DNA of 51,203 bases from positions 1-51,203 of the forward strand of contig NZ_BCSQ01000022.1 in NCBI RefSeq assembly GCF_001570945.1. Reading direction: 5' to 3'. The position numbers and the translations under genes were made by a program. The DNA is from Janibacter anophelis NBRC 107843 (GTDB taxonomy: Bacteria; Actinomycetota; Actinomycetes; Actinomycetales; Dermatophilaceae). Below, in pieces: positions 44,296 through 51,203 of the stretch (the first letter of the stretch is position 1; every line of letters begins with the position of its first letter). The notes beneath the pieces are model-generated. The model made no database searches. It saw nothing but the letters and a program-made list of their open reading frames with translations, and was not told the origin of the DNA.

Positions 44296-44355
44296 AAATC
44301 TATCACCACCACAACAGATGTGGATGGGACATCACGAGGGAAGGAGTTGGACACG

Positions 44356-44796
44356 ATGGCACAGATGCTGATGCGCACCGATCCGTTCCGAGAGCTCGAC
44401 CGGGTCACGCAGCAGCTGTTCCGAGGTGACGGCAGCCCGGCGCCCACGGCGATGCCCATGGACGCCTGGCGCGAGGGCGAGACCTTTTTCGTCGAGTTCG
44501 ACCTGCCCGGGCTGGTCTCGGAGGACATCGACCTGGACGTCGAGCGCAACGTCGTCACCGTGACGGCCGAGCGCCCGGTCAAGGAGGGCTCGGTGGAGAT
44601 GCTCGCCGCCGAGCGCCGCCGCGGGACCTTCAGCCGCCAGCTGGTCCTCGGGGACAATCTCGACACCGCGCACATCGAGGCCTCCTACGACGCCGGTGTG
44701 CTCACCCTGCGGATCCCCGTCGCCGAGCAGGCCAAGCCCCGCAAGATCGAGATCGCCGGCGGTCGCAGCGATGACCGCAAGGCGATCGACGCCTGA
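44356..44796 (+). CDS. Hsp20/alpha-crystallin small heat-shock protein
   Basis: 146 residues from ATG 44356 with AAGGAG 9 nt upstream. N-terminal [17 protein letters not shown] is followed by the alpha-crystallin domain: [43 protein letters not shown] and [13 protein letters not shown]. The latter carries the GVLxLxxP signature. These proteins hold unfolding proteins in the cytosol without ATP. It is divergent from the HspR-like regulator, which likely represses it. The gene lies in a 1.6-kb island bounded by an rmlB tail and its duplicate. Confidence 0.94.
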   Translation: MAQMLMRTDPFRELDRVTQQLFRGDGSPAPTAMPMDAWREGETFFVEFDLPGLVSEDIDLDVERNVVTVTAERPVKEGSVEMLAAERRRGTFSRQLVLGDNLDTAHIEASYDAGVLTLRIPVAEQAKPRKIEIAGGRSDDRKAIDA

Positions 44797-44808
44797 CCGA
44801 GGTGCGTC

Positions 44809-45159
44809 ATGCCCGCCCACATCGTCCAGCACGACGACCTCACCGAGGCCACGATCGAGCGCTTCCTCGAGATCGTCCTGGAGGACGACGAGCTGTTCCT
44901 CCTGGAGCTCGCGGCCGTCGCCGACTCCGACCTGCCTGTCATGACGACGGGCACCGAGGAGCGACGCGAGCGTCCGTGGCCGGACGTCGGCAGCGCCGAG
45001 CCTGGCGACCCCGAGGCGAGCGTGCACCCGCCGCCGATCGAACCCTGGGCCCGGGAACGCTCCCCTCCGGACGCACCGGTCGCTGTGCTGGAGGCCGCCG
45101 CCCCGCCCCCGTCCTTCACCCACCGGCGCTGGGACACCACGGCGCCAGGGTCACGATGA
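44809..45159 (+). CDS. Hypothetical protein after the Hsp20 gene
   Basis: 116 residues from ATG 44809, 12 nt after the Hsp20 stop, with GAGG upstream. The N-terminal 40 residues (LTEATIERFLEIVLEDDELFLLELAAVAD) form two acidic amphipathic helices. The rest is Pro/Arg-rich, low-complexity and probably disordered. No family recognised. It is likely cotranscribed with Hsp20; high-GC bias makes the C-terminal half less certain as coding. Confidence 0.5.
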   Translation: MPAHIVQHDDLTEATIERFLEIVLEDDELFLLELAAVADSDLPVMTTGTEERRERPWPDVGSAEPGDPEASVHPPPIEPWARERSPPDAPVAVLEAAAPPPSFTHRRWDTTAPGSR

Positions 45160-45196
45160 GACCACCGACCGCGGGGGCCGGGCCCGGCCTTCGGCG

Positions 45197-45340
45197 GAGC
45201 TGAGCTGGCAGCCGGTGTACCGCGACTTCCGCTCGGGCTGGCCGCGACGATCGACTGGTACCGCGACAAAGAGGAAGGGTGGCGTCCGCAGACGGCGGCC
45301 ACTGAGGCGCGGTACGCGACCGCGGAGCAGGGTGCTGTAG
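45197..45340 (+). pseudogene. Duplicated 3' fragment of rmlB
   Basis: These 144 bases closely match 43481-43624, the end of rmlB, including the stop. Shared stretches include GCGACTTCCGCTCGGGC and ACGATCGACTGGTACCGCG. One C is missing (CGGGCTGG against CGGGCCTGG) and one G is added before the stop, so no reading frame is kept. It is a remnant, not a gene. Confidence 0.92.
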
Positions 45341-45394
45341 GCCTGCTTGCACATCCCCACGCGCTCTCCCGGCGCGCGGCGCGTCTCGCGGGGC

Positions 45395-45400
45395 TAGCCT
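45395..45400 (+). promoter_or_regulatory. Possible leaderless -10 of the SGNH-like gene
   Basis: TAGCCT ends 6 nt before the ATG at 45407, the same TANNNT-N6-ATG layout as at galE, rmlA and rmlCD. No ribosome-binding site is present. Confidence 0.4.
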
Positions 45401-45406
45401 GCGACC

Positions 45407-46177
45407 ATGACTCGGTCACTGCGGCAAGCGGTCCTTCCCTTCGTCGGGCTGGCCGTGCTGTTCCTGCTGGTTGCCGGGCTGTGGGCCTTCGTCCTGACCG
45501 ACTTCCGGCAGGCGAGCGCCACCGACACCGGCACCGCCTCCCTTCCGCCCACGACGACGCAGGAGTCGACGCAGGCGCCCCGCTGGACCATGGACCAGGC
45601 GCGCGAAGCCGTCGCGGCCGACGACTCCCGGGTGCTCGTGCTCGGGGACTCGACGGGCAACGGCAACGACGAATGGGTGCACCTGTGGGCCGGCAGTCGG
45701 GAGATGCCGGTGGCGTCGTGGGACACCGACGGCGAAGCGGGTTATCGCGGCGAGGGCGAGGACACCCGGGTGTGGTCGGGCGCGATGTTCAGCGCCACCG
45801 CCGATTACCCGCTGGAGCACGAGGAGATCTGGCCGGGGCAGGCCCCCGATGTCGTTCTGCTGAGCTACGGGCACTTCGAGGGGTCGGGGCAGGAGGCCAC
45901 GCAGGGCCTCGAGGCACTCACGGCCGAGGTCGCCGACCGCTTCCCCGACGCACCAGTCGTCGTCATCCTGCAGAACCCGGCGCAGGATGACGCCGGCGCC
46001 TCCGTGCGCGAGGCGATCGCGGAGTGGGCGAAGGGCGAGGGCCTCCCGACGATCGACGTCGCCGCCGCGTGGGAGGAGTCCGGGCAGGCGCAGGCCGAGC
46101 TGCTCGCTGATGACGTGAACCCCTCGCCCGCCGGGTCGCAGGTGTGGGCGGAGGCTGTGGTCGAGGCGCTGGGGTGA
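45407..46177 (+). CDS. Membrane-anchored SGNH/GDSL-like protein
   Basis: 256 residues from ATG 45407. One N-terminal membrane anchor (AVLPFVGLAVLFLLVAGLW) is followed by a Thr/Gln-rich spacer, then an external domain with SRVLVLGDSTGNGNDEW (block I, Ser in GDS) and VVLLSYGHFEG. The C-terminal DDVNPSPAGSQVWAEA sits where DxxH is expected but lacks the His, so the esterase triad may be incomplete. It could be a surface sugar esterase or a binding relative. The next gene, convergent, is another SGNH protein. Confidence 0.75.
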   Translation: MTRSLRQAVLPFVGLAVLFLLVAGLWAFVLTDFRQASATDTGTASLPPTTTQESTQAPRWTMDQAREAVAADDSRVLVLGDSTGNGNDEWVHLWAGSREMPVASWDTDGEAGYRGEGEDTRVWSGAMFSATADYPLEHEEIWPGQAPDVVLLSYGHFEGSGQEATQGLEALTAEVADRFPDAPVVVILQNPAQDDAGASVREAIAEWAKGEGLPTIDVAAAWEESGQAQAELLADDVNPSPAGSQVWAEAVVEALG

Positions 46178-46209
46178 CGGTGGCCAGCGAGGCCGAGGGG
46201 GAGGAGCCC

Positions 46210-46869
46210 TCAGCCCATCCACTCGCCCCACCCGTGGTGCAGCACGAGCCAGGCGATCAGGCCGTAACCCGCTTGGCCGGGGTGCACACCATCGACCGAA
46301 GCAGCGATGTCGGACTCCCACTGGTCGTGACCGGCCAGGGGGGTGAAGGTGTCGACGAAGGTCACCCCGCGGCGGTCGCACACGTCGCGCTGGGCCTCGA
46401 CGACCTGGTACAGAGCGTCGTTGGTCTGGGGGTCGGCCGCCGGGGGAGGCCCGACGACGAAGGCCGCGACGCCCTGGCTGGAGGCCTCGTCGAGGATGTT
46501 GGCCAGGTTGAGCCGCAGGCGGGCGATCGAGGTGCCGGCCTCGACGTCGGCGTGACCGATCTGCACGACGAGCCGGCGCTCGCTGGCCCCGGCGAACCGG
46601 CGGGCGCCCTCGGTCTGCCAGCGCTCGGCCACGCCACCGGAGGTCTCGCCGCGCACGCCGAGGTTGTAGTGGGCGACGACGGCGCCGGGGACCTCGGTGC
46701 GGGCCATGACCCGACCGGTCCAGCCCAGCGCCTTGTCGTCACCCACACCCGCGACGAAGCTGTCGCCGATGAAGACGAGCGCGATCTCCCTTCGCCCGTC
46801 CTCCGTGCCGAAGGTCGCGCTGGGGGTGAACTCGTTGCCGGCCGCGTCCGTCATCGGGTGGGCGCTCAC
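46210..46869 (-). CDS. SGNH/GDSL-family lipase or acylhydrolase
   Basis: 219 residues from GTG 46869, with AGGAG upstream; ATG 46854 is an alternative. The four blocks are clear: FIGDSFVAGVGD (Ser), NLGVRGETSGG (Gly), IGHADVEAG in place of GxND, and DGVHPGQAGY (Asp and His). It has no signal peptide, so it is a cytosolic esterase of unknown substrate. GHAD rather than GxND at block III is a small departure from the norm. Confidence 0.85.
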   Translation of the reverse strand: MSAHPMTDAAGNEFTPSATFGTEDGRREIALVFIGDSFVAGVGDDKALGWTGRVMARTEVPGAVVAHYNLGVRGETSGGVAERWQTEGARRFAGASERRLVVQIGHADVEAGTSIARLRLNLANILDEASSQGVAAFVVGPPPAADPQTNDALYQVVEAQRDVCDRRGVTFVDTFTPLAGHDQWESDIAASVDGVHPGQAGYGLIAWLVLHHGWGEWMG

Positions 46870-46917
46870 GTCGGGGTACTCCTGAGGGTGGGTCTGTCCT
46901 GCTGGTCCTGACCGACG

Positions 46918-47103
46918 TTACTCGTCGTCGAGCTCGTCGTCGTCGAGGCGTGCCAGCCACGACGCGAGTCGCTCGATCGGAGTCTCGAACTCGGGGTTGA
47001 GGTCGACGAAGGTGCGGAGCTGGTCACTCACCCACTCGAGAGTGACCTGCTCCTCACCACGCCGATCCGCGAGCTCCTCGATACCGCGATCGGTGAAGTA
47101 CAT
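46918..47103 (-). CDS. DUF6104 family small protein
   Basis: 61 residues from ATG 47103, overlapping the kgd stop by one base (TGATG). The sequence [19 protein letters not shown], then LEWVSDQLRTFVDLNPEFET, with an acidic end DDDELDDE, matches the DUF6104 family found beside kgd in many actinobacteria. Function unknown; tight coupling suggests a link to 2-oxoglutarate metabolism. Confidence 0.85.
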   Translation of the reverse strand: MYFTDRGIEELADRRGEEQVTLEWVSDQLRTFVDLNPEFETPIERLASWLARLDDDELDDE

Positions 47104-50100
47104 CAGCGATCGAAGGCGCGGGCGATCAGGTCCGCCTGCTCCACCGCGTGCTTCTTGGCCGTGCCGGCCGCCGGGGAGGCGCTCGGCGGGCGGGTCACCG
47201 CACGCAGCGCGCGGGTCTCGCCGTGCTCGGCCATGTCGGCCGGCAGGTTCATGGCGAGGAAGGGCCATGCGCCCTGGTTCTCCGGCTCCTCCTGCACGAG
47301 GACCAGCTCCGCGTTGGGGTACTGGCGCAGCTCACGGGCCAGCTCCTCACCCGGCAGCGGGTAGAAGCGCTCGAGGTGCAGGATCGCGGTCTGCTCGTCG
47401 CCGCGCTTCTTGCGCTCGGCCTCGAGGTCCCACGTGACCTTGCCCGCGGCGAGGAGGACCCGGGTGACCTGCTCGCCCTTCACACCGGTCAGGTCCGGCA
47501 GGACCGGGCGGAAGGTGCCGGCCGTGAAGTCCTCCGGCTGGCTGCTCGCGGCCTTCAGGCGCAGCATCGACTTCGGGGTGAAGACGACGAGCGGACGGCG
47601 CGGACGGTGGTAGGCCTGACGACGCAGCAGGTGGAAGTAGCTGGCCGGCGTCGACGGGAAGGCGACCGTCATGTTGTTCTGCGCGCACAGCGCGAGGAAG
47701 CGCTCGATGCGCGCGGACGAGTGGTCCGGCCCCTGGCCCTCGTAGCCGTGCGGCAGGAGGAGGACGACCGAGGAGTTCTGGCCCCACTTCTGCTCGGAGG
47801 AGGAGATGAACTCGTCGATGATCGTCGCGGCACCGTTGGCGAAGTCACCGAACTGCGCCTCCCACAGCACGAGCGCGTCGGGGCGCTCGACGGAGTAGCC
47901 GTACTCGAAGCCCATCGCCGCGTACTCGGACAGCAGGGAGTCGTAGACCCAGAAGCGGGCCTGGCCGCCACCGAGGTAGTTCAGCGGCGTCCACTCCTCA
48001 CCGTTGTTCTTGTCGATGAGCACCGCGTGGCGCTGCACGAAGGTGCCGCGACGCGAGTCCTGACCGGTGAGGCGCACCGGGGTGCCGTCCATGAGGAGCG
48101 AGCCGACCGCGATCATCTCGGCGGTGCCCCAGTCGATGCCGCCCTCGTGCACCGAGGCGGCGCGCTTCTGCATCGCCTGCTGCAGCTTCGGGTGGATGGT
48201 GAAGTCGGCCGGCGGCGAGTCGAAGATGTCGCCGATGTGCTTCAGGTCGGTCTCGGAGATCGCCGTCTCGGTCGCCGAGCGCGTCGTCTGGTCGCTCGTC
48301 TGGGCGGCGGGCCGCTCCAGGCCGGCGTTGTCCGGCGCGTCGGTCGTGCCCGGCTTGTCCGAAGGGGAGTCCGCGCTGTCCTTGAGCGCCTCCTTGGTCT
48401 CGACGAAGACCCGCTCGAGCTGCGCCTGGTAGTCACGCAGCGCCGCGTCGGCCTCCTCCGTCGTGATGTCCTTGCGGCCGATGAGGTTCTCCGTGTACAG
48501 CTTGCGGACCGAGCGCTTGGACTCGATGAGCTTGTACATCAGCGGCTGGGTCATCGACGGGTCGTCGCCCTCGTTGTGACCGCGGCGGCGGTAGCACACG
48601 ACGTCGATGACGACGTCCTTGTGGAACTTCTGCCGGAACTCGAAGGCGAGCTCGGCGACCCGCACGCAGGCCTCCGGGTCGTCACCGTTGACGTGGAAGA
48701 TCGGCGCCTGGATCATCCGCGCGACGTCCGTGGAGTACACGGACGAGCGGCTGAAGTTCGGCGAGGTGGTGAAGCCGATCTGGTTGTTGACGACGACGTG
48801 GATCGTGCCGCCGGTGCGGTAGCCGCGCAGCTGGCTCTGCTGCAGGGTCTCCGCGACGACGCCCTGGCCGGCGAAGGCCGCGTCACCGTGCATGAGGATC
48901 GGCAGGACGGGGAAGTCCTCGCCGCCGTGGTTGAGCCGGTCCTGCTTGGCGCGCACGATGCCCTCGAGCACCGGGTTGACCGCCTCGAGGTGGCTCGGGT
49001 TGGCCGCGAGGTAGACCTTGGTCTTGTCGCCGCTCTCGGCGGTGAACTCGCCCTCGGTGCCGAGGTGGTACTTGACGTCACCGGAGCCCTGGACGGACTT
49101 CGGGTCGAGCTGACCCTCGAACTCGCGGAAGATCTGCCCGTAGGACTTGCCGGCGATGTTGGCCAGCACGTTGAGACGGCCACGGTGCGGCATGCCGATG
49201 CAGACCTCGTCGAGGCCCTCCTCGGCGGAGCGGGAGAGGATCCGGTCGAGCACGGCGATGACCGACTCGCCACCCTCGAGGGAGAAGCGCTTCTGCCCGA
49301 CGAACTTCGTCTGCAGGAAGGTCTCGAAGGCCTCGGCGGCGTTGAGGCGACGCAGGATGCGCAGCTGCTCGTCGCTCGTGGTCTTGGCGTAGCCGATCTC
49401 GACCCGCTCCTGCATCCAGCGCCGCTGCTCGGGGTCCTGGATGTGCATGTACTCGATGCCGGTGGTGCGGCAGTACGAGTCACGCAGGATGCCGAGGATC
49501 TTGCGCAGCTTGAGGAAGGGCTCGCCGCCGAAGCCGCCGGTGGCGAAGTGGCGCTCGAGGTCCCACAGCGTCAGGCCGTGCGACGTGATGTCGAGGTCCT
49601 CGTGGTGGCGCTGCTTGTACTCCAGCGGGTTGATGTCGGCCATGAGGTGGCCGCGCACCCGGTAGGAGTGGATGAGCTCCTGCACGCGCGCGACCTTGTT
49701 GATGTCGTCGTCGTGCGTCGTCGAGATGTCCTGGACCCAGCGCACCGGCTCGTAGGGGATGCGCAGGCTGGAGAAGATCTCGTCGTAGAAGCCCTCGGCG
49801 CCCAGCAGGAACTGGTGGACGACCCGCAGGAACTCGCCGGACTGCGCACCCTGGATGATGCGGTGGTCGTAGGTCGAGGTGAGGGTGAGGATCTTGGAGA
49901 CCGCGTTGCGGTTGAGGGTCTCGTTGCTCGCGCCCTGCCACTCGGCCGGGTAGTCGAGGGCGCCGACGCCGATGATCGCGCCGAGGCCCTTCATCAGGCG
50001 CGGGATCGAGTGGACGGTGCCGATGCCGCCGGGGTTGGTCAGCGACATCGTCGCGCCCTGGAAGTCCTCGACGGTCAGCTTGCCGTCGCGCGCCTTCTTG

Positions 50101-50909
50101 ACGACGTCCTCGTAGGCCCGCCAGAACTGCATGAAGTCCATGTCGTCGGCCGGCTTGACCACGGGCACCAGCAGCTGGCGGGTACCGTCGTCCTTTTGCA
50201 GGTCGATGGCGATGCTCAGCCCGATGTGCGCGGGCTGGATGACGACGGGCTTGCCCTTGTCGTTCGTCGTGTAGCCGACGTTCATCTCCGGCATCGCGCG
50301 CAACGCCTTGATGAGCGCGTAGCCGATGAGGTGGGTGAACGAGATCTTGCCACCGCGGCTGCGCTTGAGGTGGTTGTTGATGACGATGCGGTTGTCGATG
50401 AGCAGCTTCGCCGGGACGGCGCGCACGGAGGTCGCGACCGGGACCTCGAGCGAGGCCTCCATGTTGGTCACGACGCGGGCAGCAGCACCGCGAAGGGGGG
50501 TGTGCACGTCCTCGGGCTCGTCGGCCTCCTCGGCGGCCGGCTTGGCCTCCGCCTTCTTGGGCTCCGCCTTCTTCGGCTCGGCCTTGGCGGGCTCCGCCTT
50601 CTTCGCCTCTGCCGTCTTCGGCTCGGCCTTCTTGGCCTCGGCCGGCTCGGCCTTCTTGGGCTCAGCCTTCGGCTCGGCCTTCTTGGGCTCTGCCTGCGCC
50701 GGCTCGCTCTTCGCGGCGGGGGCATCCCCCTTCGCACTCACCCCGTTGCTGTCGCCCCCCTGGCCGGGCGTGTAGTCCTCGAAGAAGTCCCACCACGCCT
50801 TGTCGACGAGGTTTCGGTCCTTCTTGTACTGCTGGTACAGCTCGTCGACGAGCCACTCGTTCGGGCCGAAGTCGTTCAGGGACACGGAGCCATCCTGGGG
50901 GTCAGGCAC
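47103..50909 (-). CDS. kgd: Multifunctional 2-oxoglutarate metabolism enzyme (SucA/E2o fusion)
   Basis: 1268 residues from GTG 50909; GTG 50885 ([13 protein letters not shown]) with AGGA 9 nt upstream is a plausible alternative. A short N-terminal E1 segment ([17 protein letters not shown]) comes first, then an Ala/Lys/Pro/Glu-rich linker (residues 64-130, many KKAEP units). An E2o succinyltransferase-like domain follows (130-360, with [14 protein letters not shown]). The thiamine-diphosphate E1 domain fills the rest ([42 protein letters not shown]). It decarboxylates 2-oxoglutarate in the TCA cycle and also has carboligase activity in mycobacteria. Confidence 0.95.
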   Translation of the reverse strand: MPDPQDGSVSLNDFGPNEWLVDELYQQYKKDRNLVDKAWWDFFEDYTPGQGGDSNGVSAKGDAPAAKSEPAQAEPKKAEPKAEPKKAEPAEAKKAEPKTAEAKKAEPAKAEPKKAEPKKAEAKPAAEEADEPEDVHTPLRGAAARVVTNMEASLEVPVATSVRAVPAKLLIDNRIVINNHLKRSRGGKISFTHLIGYALIKALRAMPEMNVGYTTNDKGKPVVIQPAHIGLSIAIDLQKDDGTRQLLVPVVKPADDMDFMQFWRAYEDVVKKARDGKLTVEDFQGATMSLTNPGGIGTVHSIPRLMKGLGAIIGVGALDYPAEWQGASNETLNRNAVSKILTLTSTYDHRIIQGAQSGEFLRVVHQFLLGAEGFYDEIFSSLRIPYEPVRWVQDISTTHDDDINKVARVQELIHSYRVRGHLMADINPLEYKQRHHEDLDITSHGLTLWDLERHFATGGFGGEPFLKLRKILGILRDSYCRTTGIEYMHIQDPEQRRWMQERVEIGYAKTTSDEQLRILRRLNAAEAFETFLQTKFVGQKRFSLEGGESVIAVLDRILSRSAEEGLDEVCIGMPHRGRLNVLANIAGKSYGQIFREFEGQLDPKSVQGSGDVKYHLGTEGEFTAESGDKTKVYLAANPSHLEAVNPVLEGIVRAKQDRLNHGGEDFPVLPILMHGDAAFAGQGVVAETLQQSQLRGYRTGGTIHVVVNNQIGFTTSPNFSRSSVYSTDVARMIQAPIFHVNGDDPEACVRVAELAFEFRQKFHKDVVIDVVCYRRRGHNEGDDPSMTQPLMYKLIESKRSVRKLYTENLIGRKDITTEEADAALRDYQAQLERVFVETKEALKDSADSPSDKPGTTDAPDNAGLERPAAQTSDQTTRSATETAISETDLKHIGDIFDSPPADFTIHPKLQQAMQKRAASVHEGGIDWGTAEMIAVGSLLMDGTPVRLTGQDSRRGTFVQRHAVLIDKNNGEEWTPLNYLGGGQARFWVYDSLLSEYAAMGFEYGYSVERPDALVLWEAQFGDFANGAATIIDEFISSSEQKWGQNSSVVLLLPHGYEGQGPDHSSARIERFLALCAQNNMTVAFPSTPASYFHLLRRQAYHRPRRPLVVFTPKSMLRLKAASSQPEDFTAGTFRPVLPDLTGVKGEQVTRVLLAAGKVTWDLEAERKKRGDEQTAILHLERFYPLPGEELARELRQYPNAELVLVQEEPENQGAWPFLAMNLPADMAEHGETRALRAVTRPPSASPAAGTAKKHAVEQADLIARAFDR

Positions 50910-51013
50910 GGCGCATACGCCTCTTTCGTCACAGTCGCGATACGGGGCCCGAAGTCAGCGCGGACCCCTCTGGGCAAGCCTAACGTGACGAAGGCCATGC
51001 ACGGCCACCCGTC

Positions 51014-51163
51014 CCACGCCGGTCGAGGTGCGAGGGCGCCCTGGCTTCCCAACGCTGGTCGAGGTGTGAGGGCGTCCGCGCCCGAACCTCGAGACCTGGC
51101 TTCGAGGCTCGTTCCTCGCACCTCAGCCATCGTGGGCTCGTCGCACCTCAGCCAGCGTGTCAC
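51014..51163. repeat. Cluster of palindromic repeat copies upstream of kgd
   Basis: CCGGTCGAGGTGCGAGGGCG at 51019, a fuller copy CGCTGGTCGAGGTGTGAGGG to CGAACCTCGAGACC at 51053-51099, then CTTCGAGGCTCGTTCCTCGCACCTCAGCC and a further CTCGTCGCACCTCAGCCAGCG. They lie 100-250 bp upstream of kgd. Confidence 0.85.
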
Positions 51164-51176
51164 GACGACGGGACCG

Positions 51177-51203
51177 CCCCCCCCCCCCCCCCCCCCCCCC
51201 CCC
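51177..51203. other. Run of 27 C at the window end, probable assembly artefact
   Basis: The window ends in an unbroken C-run with no following sequence. Such a tract is unlikely to be stable in a high-GC chromosome and resembles a contig end or polymerase artefact. Confidence 0.7.

Noticed and set aside
44250-44355. HspR operator (HAIR, CTTGAGT-N7-ACTCAAG) in front of the Hsp20 gene
   Set aside because: Neither half site is present; only short GTTGC direct repeats were found.
45177-45340. A second complete rmlB gene
   Set aside because: Only the last 144 bases are present, with one deletion and one insertion.

Overview
The window is high-GC actinobacterial DNA. Markers are a mycothiol-type SigR/RsrA pair, the fused 2-oxoglutarate enzyme Kgd followed by a DUF6104 gene, the tiny ribosomal protein bL37, PucR and HspR-like regulators, and many GTG starts. 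The style, including a dispersed palindromic repeat with arms like CGCTGGTCGAGG / CCTCGAGACC, suggests an Intrasporangiaceae-like genome (for example Janibacter or a relative). The genus is an inference.

Layout. 1-5 kb: partial SRAP peptidase, small alpha/beta hydrolase, PucR regulator divergent from a ferredoxin reductase/fatty acid desaturase pair. 5.2-7.7 kb: galE, the sigR-rsrA stress operon with a textbook SigR promoter, and a 24-residue bL37 gene. 7.8-10.5 kb: an unusual three-gene unit made of a secreted Trp-rich peptide with four 10-residue SWDWA repeats and two membrane HD-GYP-like proteins whose active sites are degenerate in complementary ways. 10.6-17.4 kb: secreted metzincin protease, malic enzyme, a PqqD-like/nucleotidyltransferase pair and cysDN. 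17.6-34.7 kb: a twelve-gene minus-strand polysaccharide operon, nearly every junction overlapping by 1-8 nt. Its start resembles the bacillosamine (PglF-E-C-D) route. It continues with a bi-domain dehydrogenase, heparinase-like lyase, glycosyltransferases, acyl and pyruvyl transferases and Wzx, and ends in a Wzy-SGNH fusion. 34.9-38.6 kb: two Wzz/BY-kinase proteins and a Wzb phosphatase. 38.6-45.4 kb: a rearranged zone with a nonsense-mutated wzy, a truncated pglF-like gene, the rhamnose genes rmlA, rmlCD and rmlB, an HspR-like/Hsp20 island and a duplicated rmlB tail. 45.4-51.2 kb: two SGNH hydrolases, DUF6104 and kgd, then repeats and a poly-C end that is probably artificial.

How it fits together. 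PglF, PglE and PglD homologues would make a diacetamido-trideoxyhexose nucleotide sugar. The PglC-like transferase loads it on undecaprenyl phosphate, the glycosyltransferases extend it, Wzx flips it and the Wzy domain polymerises it. BY-kinases and Wzb would set chain length and export. rml and galE supply rhamnose and galactose precursors. The segment from about 17.6 to 25.3 kb is visibly lower in GC and lacks the heptamer CGAAGGG that is common elsewhere, so its distal genes look acquired.

The best candidate for an undescribed system is the SWDWA peptide plus HD pair at 7814-10535. No RNA genes or CRISPR arrays were seen, and no stretch over 300 bases lacks a gene or a gene remnant.
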